Shown here: one piece after another, positions 1 through 12,000 of the stretch
Layout of the letters: each line of letters starts with the position of its first letter
How positions within the stretch are numbered: the stretch's first letter is position 1
Assembly (NCBI RefSeq): GCF_000003815.2
Contig: NW_023365869.1
Location: 1 to 22,810 of the forward strand
Source of the DNA: Branchiostoma floridae
Lineage: Eukaryota > Chordata > Leptocardii > Amphioxiformes > Branchiostomatidae
Reading direction: 5' to 3'
DNA length: 22,810 bases
Position numbers and translations under genes: made by a program
Notes under the pieces: model-generated
What the model saw: the letters and a program-made list of their open reading frames with translations, nothing else
What the model was told of the DNA's origin: nothing
The model's database searches: none

Positions 1-3000
1 TATAATCTTAGTCATCTCTTCTGAACAAGCGCTTTACGGACAAATATCCAATCCAGAGGCCCCCCAAAAAGAGTATTTAAGTCACAGATAACAATTTGTT
101 TCATCTCAGAGAAAACTACAAGACCAACAACGGAAAAGACAACTCTGCCAACAACACTAGTTCCAACAACACACTTCTCGACGGAAAGAACTACAGCGCA
201 GACCACCGAAAAGACAACCTTACCAACTACCATTGTCACCACAAAACAAACTACCCACAAATCTACGCTACCCTCCACAGTACAGCCTACAACCTTGTTC
301 ACCACAGGTAAAAATATATTTATACAAACTCTGAGTATTAACATCAATTAATTCCATTTACACATATCAATTTGAATTGACATTTATTGCTATTCTCAGA
401 CAAAACAACACACATTTCCACTATACCAACCACGGCAAAGCCAACATCCCAGGTCACCACTCTCCCAACTACGGCAAAGCGAACGACAAAAATAACATCA
501 GGTGAATTTTAAACACAAAGTTAAATGTATCAACAGATGTTTGAGAATCTATAAAACTTGAAAAACTAACAAGTATCATGAGAATAATAACAAAGGTTTC
601 AGCAAGAGCAAAACATATCATTATCAAATCTTTCTTGTAAAATGACTGCAAACCTATTGAAAATTTGCAACCTTAAACATATAACAATTAAGTTAAGCAA
701 TCTTTGAAGAAACATGCAAATCACGGATATATCTACATTCCATGTCACCAGAAAAATAGTAAACAGTAATAGTTAACCACCTGTCTCATCTCAGACCAAA
801 CTACGCAACCAACAACGGAAAAGACAACTCTGCCAACAACAGTAGTCCCAACCACACACATCTCGACGGAAAGAACTACAATACAAAGCACCGAAAAGAC
901 AACCTTACCAACTACAATTGTTACCACACAAAAAACAACACAACAAACTACCCACAAATCTACACTACCATCCACAGTACATCCTACCACTTTGGTCACT
1001 ACGGGTAAAATTACATTCACAATAAATGCATGGTGTTCATTTTGATTATCTGAAGAAAAAGCAACATCTATTTTACTATTACTGTTGTGATAGGTTTAGC
1101 TTTCAAGCGTAACATGGATTTTATGCACTAAGGTGTGGAGGACAACTATTCTAACCTTACTTTTATCCCCATAGTCTAACCTTTTACCTCAGACACAGCG
1201 ACACCAATAACAGAAACGAAAATAACAACAGGTGAAGTGTGCAAATCATGTGTATATTTTCATCGACCCAGCAGGACATGGTGAAAGTAATACTCTTAGT
1301 CATCTCTTCTAAAATAAATACTTTACGGACACATCTCCAATCCGGAGGCCCCCAAAAAGAGTATTTAGTCACAAATAACACTTTGTCTCATCGTCAGAGA
1401 AAACTACTAGACCAACAACGGAAAAGACAACTCTGCCAACAACACTAGTTCCAACAACACACATCTCGACAGAAAGAACTACAGCGCAGACCACCGAAAA
1501 GACAACCTTACCAACTACCATTGTCACCACACAACAAACTACCCAAAAATCTACGCTACCCTCCACAGTACAGCCTACAACCTTGTTCACCACAGGTAAA
1601 ACTATATTTATACTAACTCCTGAGTATTAACATCAATTAATTCCATTGACACTTATCAATTTGATATCACATCTATTGCTATTCTCAGACAAAACAACAC
1701 ACATATCCACAATACCAACCACGGTAAAGCCAACCACCCAGGTCACCACTCTCCCAACTACGGTAAAGCCAACGACAAAAATAACAACAGGTGAATTTTA
1801 AAATCATCTTCACTCACAACTAAACTAAATCAACAGATGTTTGAGAATCTTCAAAATTTGAAAAAAAAAAAACTGACAAATATTATGAGAAAAGTAGCAA
1901 AAGTTTAAGCGAAACCAAAACACATCACCATCAGAATTTCCTTTAAAAATTACTGTAAACCTTTTTAAAATTTGCAACATTAAACATTTAACAATTAGGT
2001 TCAGCAATATTTGCGAAAACAGGCAATTCACGGGCACATATACATTCCATGTCACCAGAAAAATAGTAAACAGTGATAGTTAACCACCTGTCTCATCTCA
2101 GACCAAACTACGCAACCAACAACGGAAAAGACAACTCTGCCAACAACAGTAGTCCCAACCACACACATCTCGACGGAAAGAACTACAATACAAAGCACCG
2201 GAAAGACAACCTTGCCAACTACAATTGTTACCACACAAAAAACAACACAACAAACTACCCACAAATCTACACTACCATCCACAGTACACCCTACAACTTT
2301 GGTCACTACGGGTAAAATTACATTCACAATTAATGCATGGTAGTAACTTTTATAATCTGAAGGAAAGCAGCAACTATTCTAACCTCACTTTTAACCCCAC
2401 ATTCTAACATGCTACCTCAAACACGGCGCCACAAATATGAGGAACAAAAATAGCAACAGGTGAATGTGTGCAAACAATATGTATATTTACATATCGACCA
2501 AGCAGGAAAGGGCGAAAGTAATAATCTTAGTAATCTCTTCTTAAACAAGTACTTAACGGACACATCTCCAATCCGGAGGCCCCAACAAAGTATTTAAGTC
2601 ACAGATAACAATTTCTCTCATCTCAGAGAAAACTACTAGACCTACAACGGAAAAGACAACTCCGCCAACAACAGTAGTCCCAACAATACACATCTCGACG
2701 GAAAGATCTACAGCGCAGACCACCGAAAAGACAACCTTACCAACTACAATTGTTATCACACAAAAAACAACACAACAAACTACCCATAAATCTACACTAC
2801 CATCCACAGTACACCCTACGACTTTGGTCACTACGGGTAAAACTACATTCACAATAGATACACGCATGGTAGTAGAATTCATTATCTGAAGCAAGGCAAC
2901 ATCTAATTTACTATTCCTGTTGAGATAGATTTAGTTTTCAAGCGCAGCTTCAACGTTAGATACTATAGGGTGGAGGACAACTGTTCTAATCTCACTTTTA

Positions 3001-6000
3001 ACCCCACATTCGTAACCCCATATTCTAACCTTTTACCTCCGATACAGCGATACACATAAGAAAAACGAAAAAAAAACTGGATAATTTGTTCTAACCTTAT
3101 CTATAATTACATCAACCTAGCATGACATGGTAAGAGTAATAGACTCAGTTAACTCTTCTAAAACAAGTACTTTACGGACAAATCTCAAATCCGGAGGTCC
3201 CAACAAAAGAGTATTTAAGTCACAGATAATAATTTGTCTCGTCTCAGTGAAAACTACAAGACCAACAACGGAAGAGACAACTCTGCCAACAACAATAGTC
3301 CCAACAACACACATCTCGACGGAAAAAACTACAGCACAGACCACAGAGAAGACGACAGTACCAACTACCATTGTCACCACACAAAAAACAACTCAGCAAA
3401 CTACCCACAAATCTACGCTACCATCCACAGTACAGCCTACAACTTTGGTCACCACAGGTAAAACGATATTCAAACAAACCAAAGTGTACTGACATCAATC
3501 AATTCCCCTTAACACTTCACTTAACAATTTGAAATAACATTTATTGCTATTCTCAGACAAAACAACACACATATCCACTATTCCAACCACGGCAAAGCCA
3601 ACAACCCAGGTCACCACTCTCCCAACTACGGTACAGCCAACGACAAAAATAACAACAGGTGAACTTTCAAACACCTTTACTCACAACTAAATTTGTCAAC
3701 ATATGTTAATGAAATCTACAAAACTAGATAACTAACAATTGTTATAAGAAAAGGATCAATCGTTTCAGCTAGAGCAAAACATATTACCCTCAGAGCTTTC
3801 TTGTAAAATTGCTGCAAACCTATTGTAAGTTATTATCAAACATACAACAAATACGTTTAGCAATCTTTGCTGAAAATGCAATTCACGGCCACATATTCAA
3901 ACCATATCACCAGAACAATAGTAAACAGTGATAGTTAACAACCTATCTCATCTCAGACCAAACTACGAGACCAACGACGGAAAGGACGACTCTGCCAACA
4001 ACAGTAGTCCCAACAACACACATCTCGACGGAAAGAACTACAATACAAAGCACCGGAAAGACAACCTTGCCAACTACAACTGTTACCACACAAAAAACAA
4101 CACAACAAACTACCCACAAATCTACACTACCATCCACAGTACACCCTACAACATTGGTCACTACGGGTAAAACTACATTAACACTGATTGCATGGTAGAA
4201 AGTTTTATTATCTGAAGGAGAGCAACATCTATTTTTCTATCACTGTTGTGATAGGTTTAGTTTTCAAGCGTAACCTGAACTTGAAGCACTATCGTGTGGA
4301 GGACAACTGTTCTAACTTTACTTTTAACCCCATATTCCAACCTTTACCTCAAGCACAACGACAAAAAATAAGAACAAAAAAAAAGGTGAATGTTTGCAAA
4401 CCATTTGTATATTTTCATGGGCGCAGCAGGACATGGTGAAAGTAATAATCAGTCATTTCTACTAAACAAGCACTTTACGGACACATCTCTTATCGGGGCG
4501 CCCCGACAAAGGAGTATTTAAGTCACAGATAACAATTTGTCTCATCTCAGACCAAACTACGAGACCAACAACGGAAAAGACAACTCTGCCAACAACAGCA
4601 GTCCCAACAACACACATCTCGACGGAAAGAACTACAGCGCAGACCACCGAAAAGACGACCTTACCAACTACAATTGTTACAACGCAAAAAACAACACACC
4701 GAACTACCCATAAATCTACAATACCATCTACAGTACACCCTACAACTTTGGTCACTACGGGTAAAACTACATTCCCAATATATATATGCATGGTAGTTAA
4801 GTTCATTATCTTATATAAAGCAACATCTTATTTACCATTACTTTAATCACTAAGGTGTGCAGGACAACTGTTCTAACCTTACTTTTAACACCATATTCTA
4901 ACCCTTTACCTCACACAGAGCGACAAAAATAAGAGGAAAAAAATAACAACAGGTGAACGTGTGCAAAACATATGTATATCTACATTGACAAACCAGGACA
5001 TGGTGAAAGAAATAATCTTAGTCATCTCTTCTAAAACAAGTACTTTCAAGACACATCTCAAATCTAGATGCTCGAACCAAAGAGTACCTATTAGTTATCA
5101 CATATAACAATTTGTTCTATCTCAGAGAAAACTACAAGACCAACAACGGAAAAGACAACTCTGCCAACAACACTAGTCCCAACAACACACATCTCGACGG
5201 AAAGAACTACAGCGCAGACCACCGAAAAGACAACATTACCAACTACCATTGTCACTACACAAAAAACAACACAGCACACAACCGAAAAGATCTACATGAC
5301 CCTCCCAGAGTAGAGCCTACAACTTTGGTTACCACTGAGTAAAGCTACATTCACAATAAGTACATGTATGGTAGTGAATTTTATCATATATATTTATACA
5401 GGGTACAACAATGGAGAATGTCAACAGTAAAACTAAAAGGGCAATATCACCACCCAATGTATACTTACCAATTACTAGGCTTCCATTCATTTACAATGTT
5501 TTTTATTGGGCTAAATGCATTTAATTTTATCTAATTGTCATTGCCATCTTAATCTAAAATTATATTGCATTAATGTATACATATGTAGACATGTATGTAG
5601 ATATGCATTTTTCCATTACTTCTTTTTTTCCCCATTATGTTAGTTTTTGTGCCATTACTAGCAATTTATCATGCAAATGCGATGATCCAAGTAAATGAAT
5701 TCTACAATTTCTATCACTGAGCAGGCTAACGGACGCAGCTAATTTCAAGAGATCCTCATACTTAGATGAAGCATTTAGTCATAGATAACCATTCTAAATT
5801 ATCTCATTAGCGAAAACCACACCAGTCACAACGGAGAAGACAACACTTCCAACAACAATAGTCCCAACAACACACATATCTACTGAAAGAACTACAGCGC
5901 AGACCACCGAAAGGACAAGTTTACCAACTACCATTGTGACGACTCAAAAATCAACACAACAAACTACCCGTAAATCTACGCTACCATCCACAGTACACCC

Positions 6001-9000
6001 TACAACCTTGCTCACCACGGGTAAAACTACGATACTGATCATTCAGTTCAAAAAAAAGAGTCTATCTTAGTAATAATAATTTTCAGTGACATTTACAGCT
6101 GTAATAATTTTTAATGAATTTCAACATCTAATAAGGTTTTGTTTTTAGCATAACCACGCTTCATTTCACAGAAATTCACAGCCATTGTAATTATTCCAAC
6201 CAAGATGGAGCCATCCACAACATTTCTACGGATCAACACAAACGTATTCACATGTATACAGATGATTTAACAAATGAGGAAAAGCCATATAAGTAGCTTT
6301 TACTTTATTGTTTGCAAAACCGCTTAAACCTGGCCATTTTATTGCAGAGAAAACCACAGGAGTCACAACTATCCCAACGACAATTCGCCCAACGACACAA
6401 GTAACAACTCTCTCAACAACACAAGTAACAACACTCCCAACAACGATACAGCCAACAACACAAATTACCACAGGTAGACTGGTTAGCTTTAGAAGTAAAA
6501 CATTAATTCATACTCATGAAACCAGTGAAGCTATAGGGCTTATTCACGTGACGTCAGCATGACGTCACCACTCCGCGAACTCATAGCGACGCCATCTTGG
6601 GGTCCAGGCACAGCGCGCGCGCAGCGANNNNNNNNNNNNNNNNNNNNNNNNNNNNNNNNNNNNNNNNNNNNNNNNNNNNNNNNNNNNNNNNNNNNNNNNN
6701 NNNNNNNNNNNNNNNNNNNNNNNNNNNNNNNNNNNTGCTGTTGGAATTGATCCATTTCTGATTCCAGAGGACCAGTTAGACGCTGATAGTTTACCAGCAG
6801 TGGAGTCAATCGACCTCGTCTCGTACCTGGTTTTGGACACGAGTTTCTACACACAGGAGAGTTTCAAAGCCTTCAAAAGTCTCCAGGCCTACAACTATGT
6901 CAAGTCCGGGTTTGTGGAAAGCGTGAAGGCAAAGGTTCTTGCAGGGAAACACGTTGTGCTTGGAAAAGTGAAACACTCTCAGAAATGGAACGACCCCAGC
7001 GCCCATGTGTGGATCATCGCAACTCCCGGTGGGACCATCCTCAGCGCACATTGCCGTGACTGTTTGGCTGGACTTGGTGAGTGCTGTTCGCATGTTGCAA
7101 GCATCCTCTTTTACTTAGAAATGTATCACAGACATGTCTCCGACATCTCTCCGACGGACTTACCAAATTCATGGCTTTCACGCACAACTCCGTTTCCACG
7201 CACAAATCCAATGGCGGAAATGAGAAACATCGATTGCAGCTCGGCAAAAAAACTCAAGAGTAACCTTGGTAACAGTATGACAGAACTACAAACCGATGGA
7301 AATAATGAGTCTCCAACCAACCCATGTACACCAAGTGCTACTGAAATGACTGGATTGTTTGAGAAGCTTGACACTGCAAAGTTCAAGTCCCCCCTGTTGA
7401 GTTTTGAAGACCAGCATTTTGGAGCATTTGTCCCAAGTAGCCACAACGTAGCAACCATTTCTGACCTAGCGGATCAGAAATATTTGGACATAAGCTACGA
7501 TGATCTCCTGGAGGAATGCTCCAAAGTTGAAGTGAAGCTAACGGACAGTGACAGGAAAATGATCGAGGTGGACACCAGAGACCAGGCACGGGGAAGTTCT
7601 TTCTTCAAGCACAGGGCTGGGAGAATTGGCGCTTCCATCAGTAAACAGGCCAGTGCCACCAACCCTGCCCAGCCCTCAAAGTCACTCATAAAAACAGTTT
7701 GCTACCCTAAGATTTTCACATTCACAACAGCAGCGACAGAACATGGATGCAAACATGAGAAACATGCAATTGCTGAGTACAGAAAAATGATGGAGACAAA
7801 ACACAACAATTTCAAAGTTGAGCAATGTGGGATGTTTGTCCACCCTGAGCACCAATTCCTACATGCCACTCCAGATTTCATTTGTAGCTGTGACTGCTGT
7901 GGCCAGGGCTGTGGCGAGGTGAAGTGCCCCCATTGTCTAAAGGACATGGACTTCCAGGAGTATGTGAAGAGGCGGAGTGCATGCCTGAAAGAAGAAGAGA
8001 AGACTTTTGTCCTGAGGAAGGAACACGGGTATTACTATCAAGTGCAGCAGCAGCTATTTGTGACCAGTAAAAGTTACTGCGACTTCGTTGTTTGTGCTGC
8101 ACAGGACAACGGGCGGGCTGAGATCATTGTAAATAGAATCAAACCAGACTTGCAGCACTGGAACAATGTTGTGCCAAAGCTAGCCCAGTTCTGGAGGTAC
8201 TGTATTTTACCAGAAATCCTTGGCAGGTGGTACACACAGAAGAGAGACCTTGTTCTGCAGCCTGCTACTGGCACTGACATATGTTTCTGTAGGAGTACTT
8301 CAGACTCACCAGTGGCTACATGTACAAGTCATGCATGTCCCATCACAACGTTCCATCTGTCTTGTTTGAAGATTCGTGAAGTGCCGGCTAAGTGGCTTTG
8401 TCCCCTCTGTCACATCTCTGCGGATAAGTCAACAAGATTGAAATCTTTCAACTCATCAAACCCCAAAAAGATGAGTGCTGCTCCCGAGAAAGCCCTGCAG
8501 CTGCTGTCGATTTGTGTTTGCAAGAAAAAAGCCATGACAAGGGACAAGCTCCTGGAATGCCACAATGGAAGCTGTGAAAATGGAAAGTTCTTCCATCTTC
8601 CCTGCATCAACTTCAAAAAAATGCCAAACAATGCAACAACTACATGGAAATGCTTACAGTGCAGGAAGAAGACACAACGTCCAAGCAGGCAAGAACCAAA
8701 CAGCCAAGCCCAGCAAGAACCAAGCAGCCAAGCCCAGCAAGAACCAAGCAGCCAAGTCCAGCAAGAACCAAGCAGCCAAGCCCAGCAAGAACCAAACAGC
8801 CAAGCCCAGCAAGAACCAAACAGCCAAGCCCAGCAAGAACCAAACAGCCAAGCCCAGCAAGAACCAAACAGCCAAGCCCAGCAAGCACCAAGCAGCCAAG
8901 TCCAGCAAGAACCAAGCAGCCAAGCCCAGCAAGAACCAAACAGCCAAGCCCAGCAAGAACCAAACAGCCAAGCCCAGCAAGCACCAAGCAGCCAAGTCCA

Positions 9001-12000
9001 GCAAGCACCAAGCAGCCAAGTCCAGCAAGAACCAAGCAGCCAAGTCCAGCAAGAACCAAGCTCTGCCTCATCAGTTGACCCTGTCCTAGAGAGAGATGGA
9101 CTGGCTATCACAGGTGTGGGAAAGAACAACCACATAGAAAGGTTTGCAGTCACATGCCACATGACCCATGACACTTCAACCTGATATCTAATCCAGCCGG
9201 GTGGCTAGACTGTGATATTATACACAATGCCCACATCCTCCTTAAAAAGNNNNNNNNNNNNNNNNNNNNNNNNNNNNNNNNNNNNNNNNNNNNNNNNNNN
9301 NNNNNNNNNNNNNNNNNNNNNNNNNNNNNNNNNNNNNNNNNNNNNNNNNNNNNNNNNNNNNNNNNNNNNNNNNNNNNNNNNNNNNNNNNNNNNNNNNNNN
9401 NNNNNNNNNNNNNNNNNNTTCACAATGAAATCCAGGCCCCGCCCGACGGCAGTGCAGCTGCATGCTGCAGGTTACTCTAGAGCATCCCTTCGTTGTAGTT
9501 GTGTGCAGCAACAGCCAAATTCATCAGACTGTGGCGTATTTGCGATTGCATTTGCAACCTGTCTGGCATATGGGGTACTGCCTCAGTCCGTGCGGATAGA
9601 CCAGAATGAGATGAGGGGACATTTGTGGAGATGCTTCAAAACTGGAAAGCTGGAACTGTTTCCAACATACTGAACAGTTACACAGGATGGCACAGTTACA
9701 GGTGAGAAAGATTCCTCATCTTTACACATGTTATCCCAAGTTGTCCTAGACATGGTGTTGTTACTAAAATCTGTTGTTGTTTTTCACTATTAACCTTGTT
9801 CTTCCCCTGTTTACAGTGCAAGTCTCCAGTCCAAACCAGCAGCCCCCCTCCCACATCCTGGTACTAGAGAAGGATGAAGTTGAGAAGGCACTATGGGATG
9901 TATGACAGTCATAACAGGTGAGAAAGATTCCTCACCTTTACACGTTATCCTAGACATGGTGTTGTTACTAGAATCTGTTGTTGTTTTTCACTATTAACCT
10001 TGTTCTTCCCCTGTTTACAGTGCAAGTCTCCAGTCCAAACCAGCAGCCCCCCTCCCACATCCTGGTACTAGAGAAGGATGAAGTTGAGAAGGCACTATGG
10101 GATGTATGAGTCATAACAGGTGAGTAAGATTCCTTGTTTTCATATGTGTTATTCCAAGTTGCCCTAGACTAGAGATAGTGTTGTTGTTAAATCTTTTTTT
10201 TTTACATAGTAACCTTGTTCTTCCCCTGTTTACAGTGTAACTGTAAGCCTCCAGTCTCACCCGGTAGAGATGCAGGTGCCTCACTCCAACACGCCTTGCA
10301 GTTATGAGGTTTTGCTCCAGAAGACTGCTACAAGATAAACCATATCTACAAAAGTGTGGATTTGTACTCTCTAATCTCCATTTCATTGCTATCAGGGCAA
10401 TGCATGATGTATGAAAATAGAAATGAATGTATGTTCAACACTTTTATTGGCAGTCAACATGTCATTAACTTAAGTTTATCACACCCTGTAGCTCAAGTAG
10501 CAATATCTGTGTGGCAATATGTACACAAAGTTGACTAAGTGCTATCCTGTACAGTGAATGTATGTGATCTAACTGCACCTTACTACACAAAGACANNNNN
10601 NNNNNNNNNNNNNNNNNNNNNNNNNNNNNNNNNNNNNNNNNNNNNNNNNNNNNNNNNNNNNNNNNNNNNNNNNNNNNNNNNNNNNNNNNNNNNNNNNNNN
10701 NNNNNNNNNNNNNNNNNNNNNNNNNNNNNNNNNNNNNNNNNNNNNNNNNNNNNNNNNNNNNNNNNNNNNNNNNNNNNNNNNNNNNNNNNNNNNNNNNNNN
10801 NNNNNNNNNNNNNNNNNNNNNNNNNNNNNNNNNNNNNNNNNNNNNNNNNNNNNNNNNNNNNNNNNNNNNNNNNNNNNNNNNNNNNNNNNNNNNNNNNNNN
10901 NNNNNNNNNNNNNNNNNNNNNNNNNNNNNNNNNNNNNNNNNNNNNNNNNNNNNNNNNNNNNNNNNNNNNNNNNNNNNNNNNNNNNNNNNNNNNNNNNNNN
11001 NNNNNNNNNNNNNNNNNNNNNNNNNNNNNNNNNNNNNNNNNNNNNNNNNNNNNNNNNNNNNNNNNNNNNNNNNNNNNNNNNNNNNNNNNNNNNNNNNNNN
11101 NNNNNNNNNNNNNNNNNNNNNNNNNNNNNNNNNNNNNNNNNNNNNNNNNNNNNNNNNNNNNNNNNNNNNNNNNNNNNNNNNNNNNNNNNNNNNNNNNNNN
11201 NNNNNNNNNNNNNNNNNNNNNNNNNNNNNNNNNNNNNNNNNNNNNNNNNNNNNNNNNNNNNNNNNNNNNNNNNNNNNNNNNNNNNNNNNNNNNNNNNNNN
11301 NNNNNNNNNNNNNNNNNNNNNNNNNNNNNNNNNNNNNNNNNNNNNNNNNNNNNNNNNNNNNNNNNNNNNNNNNNNNNNNNNNNNNNNNNNNNNNNNNNNN
11401 NNNNNNNNNNNNNNNNNNNNNNNNNNNNNNNNNNNNNNNNNNNNNNNNNNNNNNNNNNNNNNNNNNNNNNNNNNNNNNNNNNNNNNNNNNNNNNNNNNNN
11501 NNNNNNNNNNNNNNNNNNNNNNNNNNNNNNNNNNNNNNNNNNNNNNNNNNNNNNCTCTTGCGAGCAGATTAGAAGGCCTTTCAATGAAAACTTCAAAACA
11601 GTCAATGATGATAGTGACTTTACTCCCAAATGCGTCTCGAAAACAAGCTGGCATGGTACGGATGATTGCCTCTCGTTCAGGCCACTTGATAAGAGGTGTC
11701 AGACGTATGTCCATCACAATCATCCATGACCAGAAAACCCTTGACACAGTAGGCTGACTGATATTGAATCGATACGCCAGATCTTGTTGAGGCGGATTGA
11801 GTCTGAGTTTCACCAAGACCATCACAAACTCCTGAAATGGCGTCAAGGTTTTGGTCTTCCTGGATACATTTGGTGCAACAAAATCAAAAATTATCTTCAA
11901 TGTGTCAAAGGCTGGCAAACCGGTGTAAAATCTCACCCTGTCATCACTGTCGCGACAGTCAGTAAAGTAGTTCTCAGTGAAATCCTGCACTGCCTTTGTT

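Larger units (their letters stand above)
1..5340 (+). repeat. Exon array I: tandem four-exon unit of about 1.25 kb
   Basis: The basic unit is: long exon starting EKTT (198-210 nt), 102-nt exon, long exon starting DQTT (210 nt), 39-nt micro-exon. Units begin at the EKTT-type exons at 110, 1398, 2627, 3248, 4551 and 5126. Full units are 110-1397, 1398-2626 and 3248-4550. The units at 2627 and 4551 are about 0.6 kb because each has a single hybrid long exon and no 102-nt exon. Introns are duplicated too: a module containing ACATGGTGAAAGTAATA and CTTTACGGACACATCTC recurs upstream of each EKTT-type exon. Confidence 0.8.

Noticed and set aside
1860-1872. Poly-A runs (1860, 13650, 14020) as retrotransposon tails
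   Set aside because: They are short, in AT-rich introns, with no target duplication or element body beside them.
12-4806. Long Val-rich open frames on the - strand (VVGKVVFSVVCAVV and similar)
   Set aside because: They are antisense shadows of the Thr-codon-rich + exons, and they run across exon borders into introns with decay.
1-5340. CRISPR-like array
   Set aside because: The repeated blocks are 100-210 nt coding exons with splice sites and variable intron lengths, in an animal genome.
96-5342. Asn-rich + strand frames (NYKTNNGKDNSANN) in the long exons
   Set aside because: ACA/ACC repeats have no stops in any forward frame. The Thr frame is the one in phase with every splice site.
8410-9174. 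Trp/Leu-rich - strand frames and extra + frames over the minisatellite
   Set aside because: A 24-bp unit leaves several frames open by periodicity. Only the frame continuous with the PHD fingers has domain support.
10111-10386. 91-codon - strand frame in the spacer between transposon genes
   Set aside because: No recognisable motif, and it overlaps the third copy of the splice cassette on +.
10539-11729. Long open frames running through the N gap on both strands
   Set aside because: Stretches of N cannot contain stops. Only the - frame with THAP and DDE motifs on the right flank is supported.
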